DNA from: Lachnospiraceae bacterium
GTDB taxonomy: Bacteria > Bacillota > Clostridia > Lachnospirales > Bianqueaceae
Direction: 5' to 3'
DNA length: 64,000 bases
Assembly: GCA_022794035.1 (NCBI GenBank)
Contig: JAAWDX010000010.1
Coordinates: 1-64,000 of the forward strand
Below are positions 44,000 to 52,559 of the stretch, one piece after another. How positions within the stretch are numbered: the first letter of the stretch is position 1; the number at the start of each line of letters is the position of its first letter. The notes beneath the pieces are model-generated. The model was not told the DNA's origin, ran no database searches, and was given only the letters and a program-made list of their open reading frames with translations. Made by a program: the position numbers and the translations under genes.

Positions 44000-45166
44000 A
44001 TGAAAAATGTAACACAGATCATTCAATATGAGGGTGACAACAGCACATTTATATGGAAGCACCCTACAGAGGATTTTAACAGCCTGACCCAGCTCATTGT
44101 GCATGAGAGTCAGGAAGCCATTTTCTTTATGAACGGGCAGGCATTGGATCTTTTTACGGCCGGGCGCTACACGCTGGAAACGCAGAACATTCCCCAGATC
44201 GGAAAGCTGCTGAACCGGACGACCGGCGATCAGACGCCCTTTCACTGCGAGGTGTATTTTATCAACAAAACCGAGCAGATGGCAATCAAATGGGGAACCG
44301 ACAGCAAGGTGCAGTATATCGAGCCCACCTATGGATTCCCAATTTCAATTGGCGCCTCTGGAGAGATGAGCCTGCGGGCGGCCGACAGCCGCAAGCTGCT
44401 CCTGAAGCTGGTGGGGACGGAGAGTACACTGGGACGGGAGAAGCTAGTTGGATTTTTTAAGGCGTTTCTGATGACAAGGGTAAAAAGCTATATTGCGCAG
44501 GTCATGAAGGCAAACGCGATCAACATATTTGAGATTGACGAACAGCTGCTCACTTTTTCAGAGGCGATCAAAAGCTTGCTGATAGAAGATTTTGCCGGTT
44601 ATGGAGTGGCATTAGAGCAATTTTTTGTCACCAATATTGTAAAGCCCGACGGGGAGCGGCAGTATGAAAAATTTAAAGAGCTGCATTTCCGTCAGTATGC
44701 CGATATTGCAGAGGCAAAGCTGCATCAGCAGACGGATTTGATTCAGGCACAGACACAGGCGCAAAAAACGGTGATTGCTTCGCAGGCTATGGCGACCAAA
44801 CGCGCACAGGAGGGATATACCTATCAGCAGGAGCGCGGCTATGATGTAGCGGAAAAGGTGGCTCAGAATGAGGCCGTGGGCGAATTTACCAATATGGGCG
44901 TTGGACTTGGCACGATGGCAGGCGTTGGCGGCGCAGTCGGCGGTATGGTTGGCGGCATGATGAAGGAAAGCCTTGGCGCAGCCCAAAAGCCGGTGGCCGC
45001 ACAGGGCTTTTGCGAAAGCTGCGGCGCCAAACTAGCAGAGGGAGCTGCGTTTTGTGAAGAATGCGGCGCGGCAGTGGCCCCTTTGGGCGTTTGTAAAAAT
45101 TGCGGATATTCATTTGAGCGCGCAGGCAAATTCTGCCCGCAGTGCGGTACAAAGAGGGAGGGATAA
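44000..45166 (+). CDS. SPFH domain protein with C-terminal zinc ribbons
   Basis: A 388-residue protein. Residues 5-230 match the SPFH group named after a virion-core-like protein (YdjI-like), starting IIQYEGDNSTFIWKHPTEDF; SPFH proteins assemble into large membrane-associated rings or scaffolds. A Gln/Ala-rich helix (about 235-280) and a Gly-rich hydrophobic segment (about 295-325) follow, then two zinc ribbons: CESCG...CEECG and CKNCG...CPQCG at the end. ATG at 44000 has GGAGG five bases upstream; GTG at 43970 is an alternative. It is first of three genes ending in a TIR protein, so it likely recruits or scaffolds that protein. Confidence 0.85.
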   Translation: MKNVTQIIQYEGDNSTFIWKHPTEDFNSLTQLIVHESQEAIFFMNGQALDLFTAGRYTLETQNIPQIGKLLNRTTGDQTPFHCEVYFINKTEQMAIKWGTDSKVQYIEPTYGFPISIGASGEMSLRAADSRKLLLKLVGTESTLGREKLVGFFKAFLMTRVKSYIAQVMKANAINIFEIDEQLLTFSEAIKSLLIEDFAGYGVALEQFFVTNIVKPDGERQYEKFKELHFRQYADIAEAKLHQQTDLIQAQTQAQKTVIASQAMATKRAQEGYTYQQERGYDVAEKVAQNEAVGEFTNMGVGLGTMAGVGGAVGGMVGGMMKESLGAAQKPVAAQGFCESCGAKLAEGAAFCEECGAAVAPLGVCKNCGYSFERAGKFCPQCGTKREG

Positions 45167-45169
45167 AAA

Positions 45170-45850
45170 ATGAAGAGAAATTTTAAATATTATGGGATGG
45201 CATGGGCAGTTTTAACCGTTCTTTTTCATGTGTTTGCCTTTGTCTTGCCGCATGCCTATACGGCTTCTTTTTGGATTGGCTACGGGACAATTTTGATAGC
45301 GCTGATCGGACAGCTTATATGTGCCTACGTTGTTTTTAAAAAGGAGAATCCACAGGCTCGTTTTTATCATATTCCGCTGATTACCATCAGCTTTGGCGGA
45401 CTGATTGCTTCTTTTGCTATAGGGAGCCTGTGCATGCTGATTTCGGTACTGCCGTACTGGATAGGCACTATTTTATGTGCCCTTGTACTGGCTTTTACCG
45501 CCATCTCTGTGATCAAGGCACAGGCAGCGGCAGAGATGGTCTCAGCGATGGATCAAAAGATCAAAGAACAGACCTTTTTAATGCGCGCTCTCACGATGGA
45601 AGCCGAGGGCCTAATGGCAGCTGCTGCTTCAGAGGCAGGCCGCAAGGCTTGTCAGAAGGTATACGAGGCTTTTCGGTATGCGGATCCAAAAAGCTGTGAG
45701 GAGCTGGCGCCTTTGGAGGACGAAATTAAACAGCGGTTTGCAGAGTTTAAGCTGGCGGCAGGTACGTCAGAGGAGAAAACGGAAGAGGCTGCAGCTGTGC
45801 TGCTGAGGGCGGTGGCGCTTAGAAATGAAAAGTGTAAATTATATAAATAG
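45170..45850 (+). CDS. Membrane protein of the SPFH/TIR cassette
   Basis: A 226-residue protein with four hydrophobic segments in the first 125 residues (about 8-30, 35-58, 72-92 and 96-116) and a helical, charged cytoplasmic C-terminal half rich in Ala and Glu. No known domain is recognised. It begins 3 bases after the SPFH stop, with GGAGGG as ribosome site, and lies 20 bases before the TIR gene. Its role may be to anchor the complex in the membrane; this is inference from position only. Confidence 0.8.
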   Translation: MKRNFKYYGMAWAVLTVLFHVFAFVLPHAYTASFWIGYGTILIALIGQLICAYVVFKKENPQARFYHIPLITISFGGLIASFAIGSLCMLISVLPYWIGTILCALVLAFTAISVIKAQAAAEMVSAMDQKIKEQTFLMRALTMEAEGLMAAAASEAGRKACQKVYEAFRYADPKSCEELAPLEDEIKQRFAEFKLAAGTSEEKTEEAAAVLLRAVALRNEKCKLYK

Positions 45851-45870
45851 GCAGAGGAAAGAAGGACTAC

Positions 45871-48309
45871 ATGGCGATATTTAAGTGCAAGATGTGCGGC
45901 GGCGCGCTGGAGGTAGCGGAGAATGAGACGACAGCGGTGTGTGAATATTGCGGGACCAGGCAGACGCTGCCAAGGTTAAATGATGAGGGTAAGGCGAATT
46001 TGTATGACCGGGCCAATCATTTTCGGCGGAATAATGAATTTGATAGGGCCATGGGGATTTATGAGCAGATTCTGAATGCGGACCCGGAGGACGCGGAGGC
46101 GTATTGGTCGCTGGTGCTGTGCCGCTATGGCATTGAATATGTGGAGGATCCGGATACGCATAAGAGAATCCCTACGGTGAACCGGACGCAGCTTACGTCG
46201 ATTTTTGCGGATCCGGATTATAAGCAGGCGCTGCAGCATGCGGATGGGATGCAGCGCGAGATGTATGAGGAAGAGGCGAAGGCGATCGATCAGCTGGAAA
46301 AGAACATTTTGGCTATCTCAGAGCAGGAGGATTCGTTTGATGTCTTTATTTGTTATAAAGAGACGGATGCGCTGGGCAGTCGTACGCCGGATTCGGTGCT
46401 GGCGAATGAGCTGTATCATGAGCTGACCGAGGAAGGCTTCAAAGTGTTTTTTGCCCGCATCACGCTGGAGAATAAGCTGGGGTATGCCTATGAGCCCTAT
46501 ATTTTTGCAGCGCTTAATTCGGCGAAGGTGATGGTAGTCATCGGCACAAAGCCGGAGTATTTTAATGCGCCTTGGGTGAAAAATGAGTGGAGCCGGTATC
46601 TGGCGCTGATTAAAAACGGCGCGTCAAAGATGCTGATTCCGGCGTACCGGGATATGGATCCCTATGATCTGCCAGAGGAGTTTGCTCATCTGCAGGCGCA
46701 GGATATGGCAAAGCTGGGCTTTATGCAGGATTTGATTCATGGCATTAAAAAGCTGGCGGCAGAGCCGCAAAAAGGGGATGTTAGAAAGCCGGACGCAGTC
46801 AGTGCGGCGCCGGGGGCCGCCCCGCTTTTGCGCAGAGCTTTTTTGTTTCTGGAGGATGGGGATTTTGCGAGCGCCGATGAATACTGTGAGAAGGTGCTGG
46901 ATCTGGAGCCGGAGAATGCGCAGGCTTATTTAGGAAAGCTGCTGTCACGCCTGGAGCTGAGAAAAAAAGAAGAGCTTTCGGGGTGCTGGGAGCCTTTTGA
47001 TGAGGAGCCAGAGTATCAAAAAATCGTTCGCTTTGGAGACAGTGAGCTACTTGCGATTCTGCAGGGATATATCAATGAGATCACCAAGCGCAATGAAGCG
47101 GCTCGGATTGAAAGCATGTATCAGGAGGCAGTCCTTTTGATGAGCAAAGCGAGATGGGAGGATGCCTATCAGGAGGCGGCTCGCAAATTCTCGGAGCTTT
47201 CCGGATATAAGGATTCGGAGGCGCGTATACAGGAATGTCTGGATATGGCAGAGATTATGCGCAAGGACAGCATCTATGCGGATGCAATCAGAACGATGAA
47301 AGATCGGAGTGTGAGAGCCTGTGATTCGGCCATCCGAAAGCTTGAACTGATCCCAGGATGGAAGGATGCAGATGAAAAGCTTTCGGAATGCCGGATTTTA
47401 TTGGAAGAGCTGAAAATAAAGGCTGAAGAAGAGCGAAAGGAGCAAGAGCTGAGAAGAGAGCAAATGCGCCGGAGGGAGCTGGAGAAGGCCAAACGGGCTA
47501 GGATATTTAAGTGGATCAAGATGGGGGCAGCGATTGCGGTAGGTATAGGAGTGATTTTAAAAATTGTATTATCCTCACAGGCAGTGCAGTACAGCAGGGC
47601 GCGGAGCCTGCAGGAAGATGGCCGATATGAAGAGGCAGCGGAGAAATATCTGGCGCTCACGGGCTATAAGGATGCGGCCGATCAAGCGGAAAACTGCTAT
47701 AAAGAGCTGTATGGAGCAGCCTATGATAAACTGAGAAAGCTAGTCCCGGGCGCCACCTATCGGTTTGGAACGTATAACCAGCTGAATGACGCCAATGAAA
47801 AACAAAAAATTGAGTGGATTGTGCTGGAAAAGGAAGGGCGCAATCTGTTGCTGGTAAGCAAATATGCATTAGATGTACAGCCGTATCATACAGAAAGGAC
47901 GGAGGAGCCGATATCGTGGGAGGAGTGCTCTTTGCGGCAGTGGCTGAATACGGTTTTTATCGAAACGGCTTTTGATGAAAAGGAGCGCGAATTTATTTTA
48001 GGCACTAAAGTCGTGCAGGAACGCGAACGGAATACATTTGATTGGATCTTTTTATTGAGCGAAAGTGAAGTTCAGCAGTACTGGAAGGAAAAAATATTGA
48101 AAGGGAGCCTAGAAACGCCTTATACGGAAGCGCTGAATATCTACTGCATAGGACGGCATGTGGAGTGGTGGCTTCGTACGCCGGGCAAGGACCGGGGCTG
48201 TAAGATGCTGGCCTATAATGATATAGACATTTTAGAGAGAGGACAGCCGGTTGATTATAGCCGAGGCGGCGTTCGCCCAGCTATGTGGGTTACGTTTAGC
48301 GCCGAATAA
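45871..48309 (+). CDS. TIR domain protein with zinc ribbon, TPR, membrane helix and DUF6273
   Basis: An 812-residue multidomain protein. Residues 6-27 hold a zinc ribbon (C6, C9, C24, C27); 40-115 a TPR-like helical pair; 153-295 a TIR domain (FDVFICYKETD, ARITLENKLGYAYEPYIFAALNSAKV, WVKNEW). Glu208 lies where NADase TIR domains carry their catalytic Glu. A second TPR-like block covers 318-370, further helices reach 545 with a highly charged coil, and one membrane helix spans about 547-568. The C-terminal 630-812 resembles DUF6273. TIR domains cleave NAD or signal; the zinc ribbon mirrors those of the SPFH partner. Whether it acts in defence is not known. Confidence 0.85.
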   Translation: MAIFKCKMCGGALEVAENETTAVCEYCGTRQTLPRLNDEGKANLYDRANHFRRNNEFDRAMGIYEQILNADPEDAEAYWSLVLCRYGIEYVEDPDTHKRIPTVNRTQLTSIFADPDYKQALQHADGMQREMYEEEAKAIDQLEKNILAISEQEDSFDVFICYKETDALGSRTPDSVLANELYHELTEEGFKVFFARITLENKLGYAYEPYIFAALNSAKVMVVIGTKPEYFNAPWVKNEWSRYLALIKNGASKMLIPAYRDMDPYDLPEEFAHLQAQDMAKLGFMQDLIHGIKKLAAEPQKGDVRKPDAVSAAPGAAPLLRRAFLFLEDGDFASADEYCEKVLDLEPENAQAYLGKLLSRLELRKKEELSGCWEPFDEEPEYQKIVRFGDSELLAILQGYINEITKRNEAARIESMYQEAVLLMSKARWEDAYQEAARKFSELSGYKDSEARIQECLDMAEIMRKDSIYADAIRTMKDRSVRACDSAIRKLELIPGWKDADEKLSECRILLEELKIKAEEERKEQELRREQMRRRELEKAKRARIFKWIKMGAAIAVGIGVILKIVLSSQAVQYSRARSLQEDGRYEEAAEKYLALTGYKDAADQAENCYKELYGAAYDKLRKLVPGATYRFGTYNQLNDANEKQKIEWIVLEKEGRNLLLVSKYALDVQPYHTERTEEPISWEECSLRQWLNTVFIETAFDEKEREFILGTKVVQERERNTFDWIFLLSESEVQQYWKEKILKGSLETPYTEALNIYCIGRHVEWWLRTPGKDRGCKMLAYNDIDILERGQPVDYSRGGVRPAMWVTFSAE

Positions 48310-48377
48310 ACCGTATTTTATAGCATTTCCGCGAGCGGCGGCTAAAGGGGGAGTTAGCTTTACGAGCTGCTTAGAAA

Positions 48378-48518
48378 TTAACGTATCTAGGCAGCTTGTA
48401 AGCCCGTTATGCGGGTAAGAAAAGGGCACTTTTAACGGGGCAGATGGATAATTTTACCCGTTATGGTAGGCTGCTTCAGCTGCTCATAACGGGTAAAATA
48501 GCAGATTAGATACGTTAA
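48378..48518. repeat. Nested inverted repeats
   Basis: Outer arms TTAACGTATCTA (48378-48389) and TAGATACGTTAA (48507-48518) are perfect complements; inner arms ATTTTACCCGTTATG (48451-48465) and CATAACGGGTAAAAT (48485-48499) are also perfect. A further CCCGTTATGCGGG copy lies at 48403-48415. The structure fits a small non-coding mobile remnant or a large regulatory fold. No coding frame is visible from 48310 to 48660. Confidence 0.75.
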
Positions 48519-48684
48519 AAGCAGCGCCGCGAGCAGGTGATAACGTTGAAAAACAGACAAAGAGCAGTTAATTTTCGAGCTGCATGGAATGAGTAACTGA
48601 TGATTGTTCAAAAGGGACGGATCTGAATTAGAATTAGAGTCAGAATCAGAATTTGAATTTAAACTGTTCTCTCATTTTCACCTC

Positions 48685-48957
48685 TTGCATTTTTGAAAAG
48701 GCTGGGCTATAATAAATAGCATAACTGCGATGATGAAAGCTGCGGTCTGATGAGCCTTGCAGAGAGCCGGCGGAGGGTGCGAGCCGGCAGGCGGCAGGAT
48801 CTTTCCACTTTCGGAGCAGCCGGTGAAAGCCGGAGGGTCGTATCCTCTAGCATACGAAATGAAGAGGCTGCCTGCAAAGCAATGAGGCAGCAACTTGGGT
48901 GGCAACGCGGAATCCTTTCGTCCCATGGGTACATTGGCTTGGGACGGAGGATTTTTT
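48685..48957 (+). promoter_or_regulatory. Promoter and T-box leader of serS
   Basis: Promoter TTGCAT (48685-48690), 17 bases, TATAAT (48708-48713). The transcript then folds into a T-box leader: the conserved T-box core GGGTGGCAACGCGG is at 48897-48910 and is followed by the terminator ATCCTTTCGTCCC (48912-48924) with GGGACGGAGGAT (48941-48952) and six T. Uncharged serine tRNA should bind and favour the antiterminator. The specifier codon was not assigned with confidence. Confidence 0.9.
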
Positions 48958-49033
48958 ATATTCTCGCAGGGATGTCCCAAACCAAAGACAACAACATTTG
49001 CCGCTGTGCGGCGCTGTAGAATGGAGGAGCATG

Positions 49034-50314
49034 ATGTTAGATTTAAAGTTTGTCAGAGAAAATCCGGAGGCTGTGAAGCAGAATATCCGCAATAAATTTC
49101 AGGATCGGAAGCTGCCTCTGGTGGATGAGGTGATTGAGCTGGATGCGACGAGCCGCAGGGTGAAGCAGGAGGCGGATACGCTGCGGGCAAACCGCAATAA
49201 GATCTCTAAGCAGATTGGTGGGCTGATGGCCAAGGGCCAGCGCGAAGAGGCAGAGCAGGTGAAGAAGCAGGTGACGGAGGCCTCGGCGCATCTGGAGGAA
49301 CTGGAGAAGCAGGAAGCGGAGCTTGCCGAGAAGATCCGCAGCATTATGCTGACGATTCCTAATATTATTGATCCGAGCGTGCCGATTGGCAAGGATGACA
49401 GTGAAAATGTGGAGCTGGAGCGCTTCGGCGAGCCGGCGGTGCCGGATTTTGAGATTCCCTATCATACGGAGATCATGGAGCGCCTGCATGGGATCGATCT
49501 GGACAGCGCCCGCAAAGTGGCCGGCAATGGCTTCTATTATCTGATGGGCGATATCGCGCGGCTGCAGTCGGCGGTGCTGACCTATGCGCGTGATTTTATG
49601 ATTGACCGCGGGTTTACGTACTGCATTCCGCCGTTTATGATCCGCAGCAATGTGGTGACGGGCGTCATGAGCTTTGATGAGATGGAAGCGATGATGTATA
49701 AGATCGAAGGCGAGGATCTGTATCTGATCGGAACCAGCGAGCATTCGATGATCGGCAAATTTATTGATACGATTCTGCCGGAGGAGGAGCTGCCGAAGAC
49801 GCTGACCAGCTATTCGCCGTGCTTTCGCAAGGAAAAGGGCGCGCACGGGCTGGAGGAGCGCGGCGTATACCGCATCCATCAGTTTGAAAAGCAGGAGATG
49901 ATCGTGGTCTGCAAACCCGAGGATAGCATGCTCTGGTATGAGAAGCTCTGGAAGAACACGGTGGATTTGTTCCGCAGCCTCGATATACCGGTGCGCACGC
50001 TGGAGTGCTGCTCGGGCGACTTGGCAGATCTGAAGGTGAAATCGGTGGATGTGGAGGCGTGGTCGCCGCGGCAGAAGAAATATTTTGAGGTGGGCAGCTG
50101 CTCCAATCTGGGCGATGCGCAGGCGCGCCGCCTGAAAATCCGCGTCGTAGGAGAAGAGGGCAAATATTTTGCTCATACGCTGAATAACACCGTGGTAGCG
50201 CCGCCGCGTATGCTGATCGCATTTTTGGAAAATAATCTGCAGGCCGACGGCAGCGTGAAGATCCCGGAGGTACTGCGTCCGTATATGGGCGGCAAGAGCG
50301 AGATCCGCGCCTAA
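49034..50314 (+). CDS. serS: Seryl-tRNA synthetase
   Basis: A 426-residue class II synthetase that attaches serine to its tRNA. The N-terminal antiparallel coiled coil covers about 25-105 (repeated K/E/Q heptads), followed by the catalytic core with motif 2 in CFRKEKGAHGLEERGVYRIH near 262-281 and motif 3 in VAPPRMLIAFLENN near 388-401, in the form usual for Clostridia. MLD at 49034 is taken as start; GGAGG lies six bases upstream, and the ATG three bases earlier is too close. Expression is controlled by the T-box leader. Confidence 0.96.
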   Translation: MLDLKFVRENPEAVKQNIRNKFQDRKLPLVDEVIELDATSRRVKQEADTLRANRNKISKQIGGLMAKGQREEAEQVKKQVTEASAHLEELEKQEAELAEKIRSIMLTIPNIIDPSVPIGKDDSENVELERFGEPAVPDFEIPYHTEIMERLHGIDLDSARKVAGNGFYYLMGDIARLQSAVLTYARDFMIDRGFTYCIPPFMIRSNVVTGVMSFDEMEAMMYKIEGEDLYLIGTSEHSMIGKFIDTILPEEELPKTLTSYSPCFRKEKGAHGLEERGVYRIHQFEKQEMIVVCKPEDSMLWYEKLWKNTVDLFRSLDIPVRTLECCSGDLADLKVKSVDVEAWSPRQKKYFEVGSCSNLGDAQARRLKIRVVGEEGKYFAHTLNNTVVAPPRMLIAFLENNLQADGSVKIPEVLRPYMGGKSEIRA

Positions 50315-50326
50315 GGGAGGTAGCCG

Positions 50327-51010
50327 ATGCGAACAAGAACCAAATTAAAAGACCGCAAGCTCCCCGACTACACGCGGGGCGAAGAGATTTTCAATATGAC
50401 GAGTCACATCGTAGGCAGCGCCATTGCCATTGTAGTGCTGGTGACCTGCGTGGTCATGGGCGCGCTGCGCGGCACCGCCTGGTCCGTGGTCGGCGGCGCG
50501 ATCTACGGCGCCTCGATGATCCTTTTATATACCATGTCCAGTATCTATCACGGGCTGCGGCCGGTCAAAGCCAAAAAGGTCATGCAGGTGATCGATCACT
50601 GCACGATCTATCTGCTGATTGCCGGAACCTATACGCCCATTATGCTGGCCGCCGTGCGGCAAGTATATCCCGCGATTGCATGGACGGTGTTTGGCGTGGT
50701 TTGGGCCTGCGCGATCGTAGCCATTGTGCTGACGGCGATTGATCTGAAGAAGTTTAAAATATTCTCCATGATTTGCTATCTGGGGATGGGCTGGTGCATC
50801 ATCTTTTTTGTCAAGCAGACTGCAGAGGTGCTGGGAGGTCCGGCGATGTGGCTGCTGGTGCTCGGAGGCGTGGCCTATACGGTGGGAGCCGTGCTGTATG
50901 GTCTTGGCAAGAAAAAGCATTATATTCATTCTGTGTTTCATATTTTCTGTATTATCGGCAGTCTGTTTCATTACTTTTTGATTCTGTTTTATGTGATGCC
51001 GATTCGTTAA
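50327..51010 (+). CDS. Hemolysin III family membrane protein
   Basis: A 227-residue seven-helix protein of the hemolysin III/YqfA (TrhA, adiponectin-receptor-like) family. Family residues are visible: NMTSHIVGSAIAI at the start, SSIYHGL near 72, DHCTIYLLIAGTYTPI near 90, GW and the closing HSVFHIFCIIGSLFHYFLI; the His and Asp residues bind zinc in relatives. It probably acts in membrane lipid or energetics control rather than lysis. GGGAGG precedes the start, 12 bases after serS. Confidence 0.92.
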   Translation: MRTRTKLKDRKLPDYTRGEEIFNMTSHIVGSAIAIVVLVTCVVMGALRGTAWSVVGGAIYGASMILLYTMSSIYHGLRPVKAKKVMQVIDHCTIYLLIAGTYTPIMLAAVRQVYPAIAWTVFGVVWACAIVAIVLTAIDLKKFKIFSMICYLGMGWCIIFFVKQTAEVLGGPAMWLLVLGGVAYTVGAVLYGLGKKKHYIHSVFHIFCIIGSLFHYFLILFYVMPIR

Positions 51011-51023
51011 AATGGAGGTTCGT

Positions 51024-52373
51024 GTGGAAGACGTTAGTAAAAAACCAATGTTCACTAGAAAAATGATTGTTGCACTGATCGTGCCGCTCATTTTGGAACA
51101 GATTTTAAATGTATTTGTCGGCATGGCTGACTCGCTCATGGTATCCAGCGTGGGCGAGGCGGCCGTCTCCGGCATCAGTCTGGTGGATTCCGTTAATTTT
51201 CTGCTGATACAGCTTTTTGCAGCGCTGGCAACAGGAGGTGCCGTCATTTGCTCGCAGTATATAGGAAAAGGAGAGCCCGACAGCGCAGGAAAGGCAGCGA
51301 AGCAGCTGCTGTATTTCAGCGTATTATTCGCTGCAATTTTAGGCGTGATTGCGATCGTGTTTAACCGGCCGCTGCTGCAGCTGATCTTTGGACAGGTCGA
51401 GGACAGCGTCATGCAAAACGCCGTAACGTATTTTTGGCTCAGCGCTCTGTCCTATCCGTTTCTGGCACTCTATAATGCCGGTGCGGCGCTGTTCCGTTCT
51501 ATGAATAAAAGCCGGGTGACTTTATACATATCGCTGATGGTTAATATCATCAATATCATTGGCAATGCCATTTTAATCTATGGGTTTAAAATGGGCGTGG
51601 CCGGCGCAGCTACGGCAACGCTGTTTGCCAGAGCTGCCGGAGGAATTGTTGTCTTTACGCTGCTTTGCAAACCCAAACAGACGATTCATATCAGCAGTCC
51701 AATGCAGTACCGTCCGGATGGGAGGATGCTCGGCCGGATTTTAAAAATCGGAATTCCCACAGGGATGGAAAACAGTCTGTTCCAGCTGGGCAAGCTGATG
51801 CTCAGCCATCTGGTGGCCACGTTTGGCACGGCCGCCATTTCTGCAAATGCCATCAGCAATACGCTGGTGAGTCTTTCTAATATTCCGGGATCTGCCATTG
51901 GACTGGGGCTGGTGACCATCGTGGGACAGTGCATGGGAGCGAGAGAAACAAAGCAGGCAGTTCAGTATACGAAAAAGATGCTGCTGCTTACTTTTGTGTT
52001 GATGAATACCATGAATGTGATTATGTATGTGGGCGCTGGCTGGCTGGCTGGGCTTTATAATCTGAGCGAGGAGGCCACGTCGACGGCCGTAGAGCTGATT
52101 CGCAGCTTTGCCCTCTTTGCTGCTGTATTCTGGCCCCTTTCCTTTACGATCCCCAATGCGCTCAGAGCGGCTGGCGATGCCAAGTTTACGATGGTTACAT
52201 CGGTCAGCAGTATGTTTGCATTTCGTGTAGGGCTGGCTTATCTGCTGGCTTACACAACGGATATCGGCGTAATGTGCGTGTGGCTCGGCATGTATGCCGA
52301 CTGGATCGTCAGAGGCCTGGTATACGTTACGCGCTTTTTACGCGGAAAATGGAAAAATATTCGGCTTGTATAA
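51024..52373 (+). CDS. MATE family efflux transporter
   Basis: A 449-residue twelve-helix exporter. Typical features are ILEQILNVFVGMADSLMVSSVGEAAVSG in the first helices, ALYNAGAALFRSMNKSRVTLYISL after helix six-seven and IPTGMENSLFQLGKLM at the start of the second half. The start is GTG at 51024, five bases after GGAGG; ATG at 51012 overlaps the ribosome site. It lies 13 bases after the hemolysin III gene in the same direction. Substrate is unknown; it is the third MATE pump of the window. Confidence 0.92.
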   Translation: MEDVSKKPMFTRKMIVALIVPLILEQILNVFVGMADSLMVSSVGEAAVSGISLVDSVNFLLIQLFAALATGGAVICSQYIGKGEPDSAGKAAKQLLYFSVLFAAILGVIAIVFNRPLLQLIFGQVEDSVMQNAVTYFWLSALSYPFLALYNAGAALFRSMNKSRVTLYISLMVNIINIIGNAILIYGFKMGVAGAATATLFARAAGGIVVFTLLCKPKQTIHISSPMQYRPDGRMLGRILKIGIPTGMENSLFQLGKLMLSHLVATFGTAAISANAISNTLVSLSNIPGSAIGLGLVTIVGQCMGARETKQAVQYTKKMLLLTFVLMNTMNVIMYVGAGWLAGLYNLSEEATSTAVELIRSFALFAAVFWPLSFTIPNALRAAGDAKFTMVTSVSSMFAFRVGLAYLLAYTTDIGVMCVWLGMYADWIVRGLVYVTRFLRGKWKNIRLV

Positions 52374-52408
52374 TTTGGCAGCCGCAAATCTGACATTTGC
52401 GCCGCAGC

Positions 52409-52559
52409 TCTCGCGCTAACGCGCTCGAAATGGAGGAAGTATGAAAAACTAGCTCGAATAGCTAGTTTTTCATACCAGTATTTGTTGCCTGCGGCACAAA
52501 TAACTTTTTTGCAGGCGCAAATCTCGCGCTGACGCGCTCGATATGGAGGAAGTATGAAA
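52409..52559 (+). repeat. Duplicated translation-start region around a perfect hairpin
   Basis: A 38-base sequence with ribosome site and start codon occurs twice (52409-52446 and 52522-52559), 36 of 38 bases identical. The first copy opens a frame of three codons (ATG AAA AAC TAG); the second is the real start of the phosphatase gene. Between them a 16-base perfect inverted repeat (52439-52454 with 52460-52475, loop CGAAT) begins inside the first copy and includes its GTATGAAA. The hairpin could block or mimic ribosome entry. Confidence 0.85.

Noticed and set aside
49043-50176. Long minus-strand frame of 377 codons
   Set aside because: It is antisense to serS over its whole length, is His/Arg/Leu-rich as expected for a shadow frame, and lacks a ribosome site.
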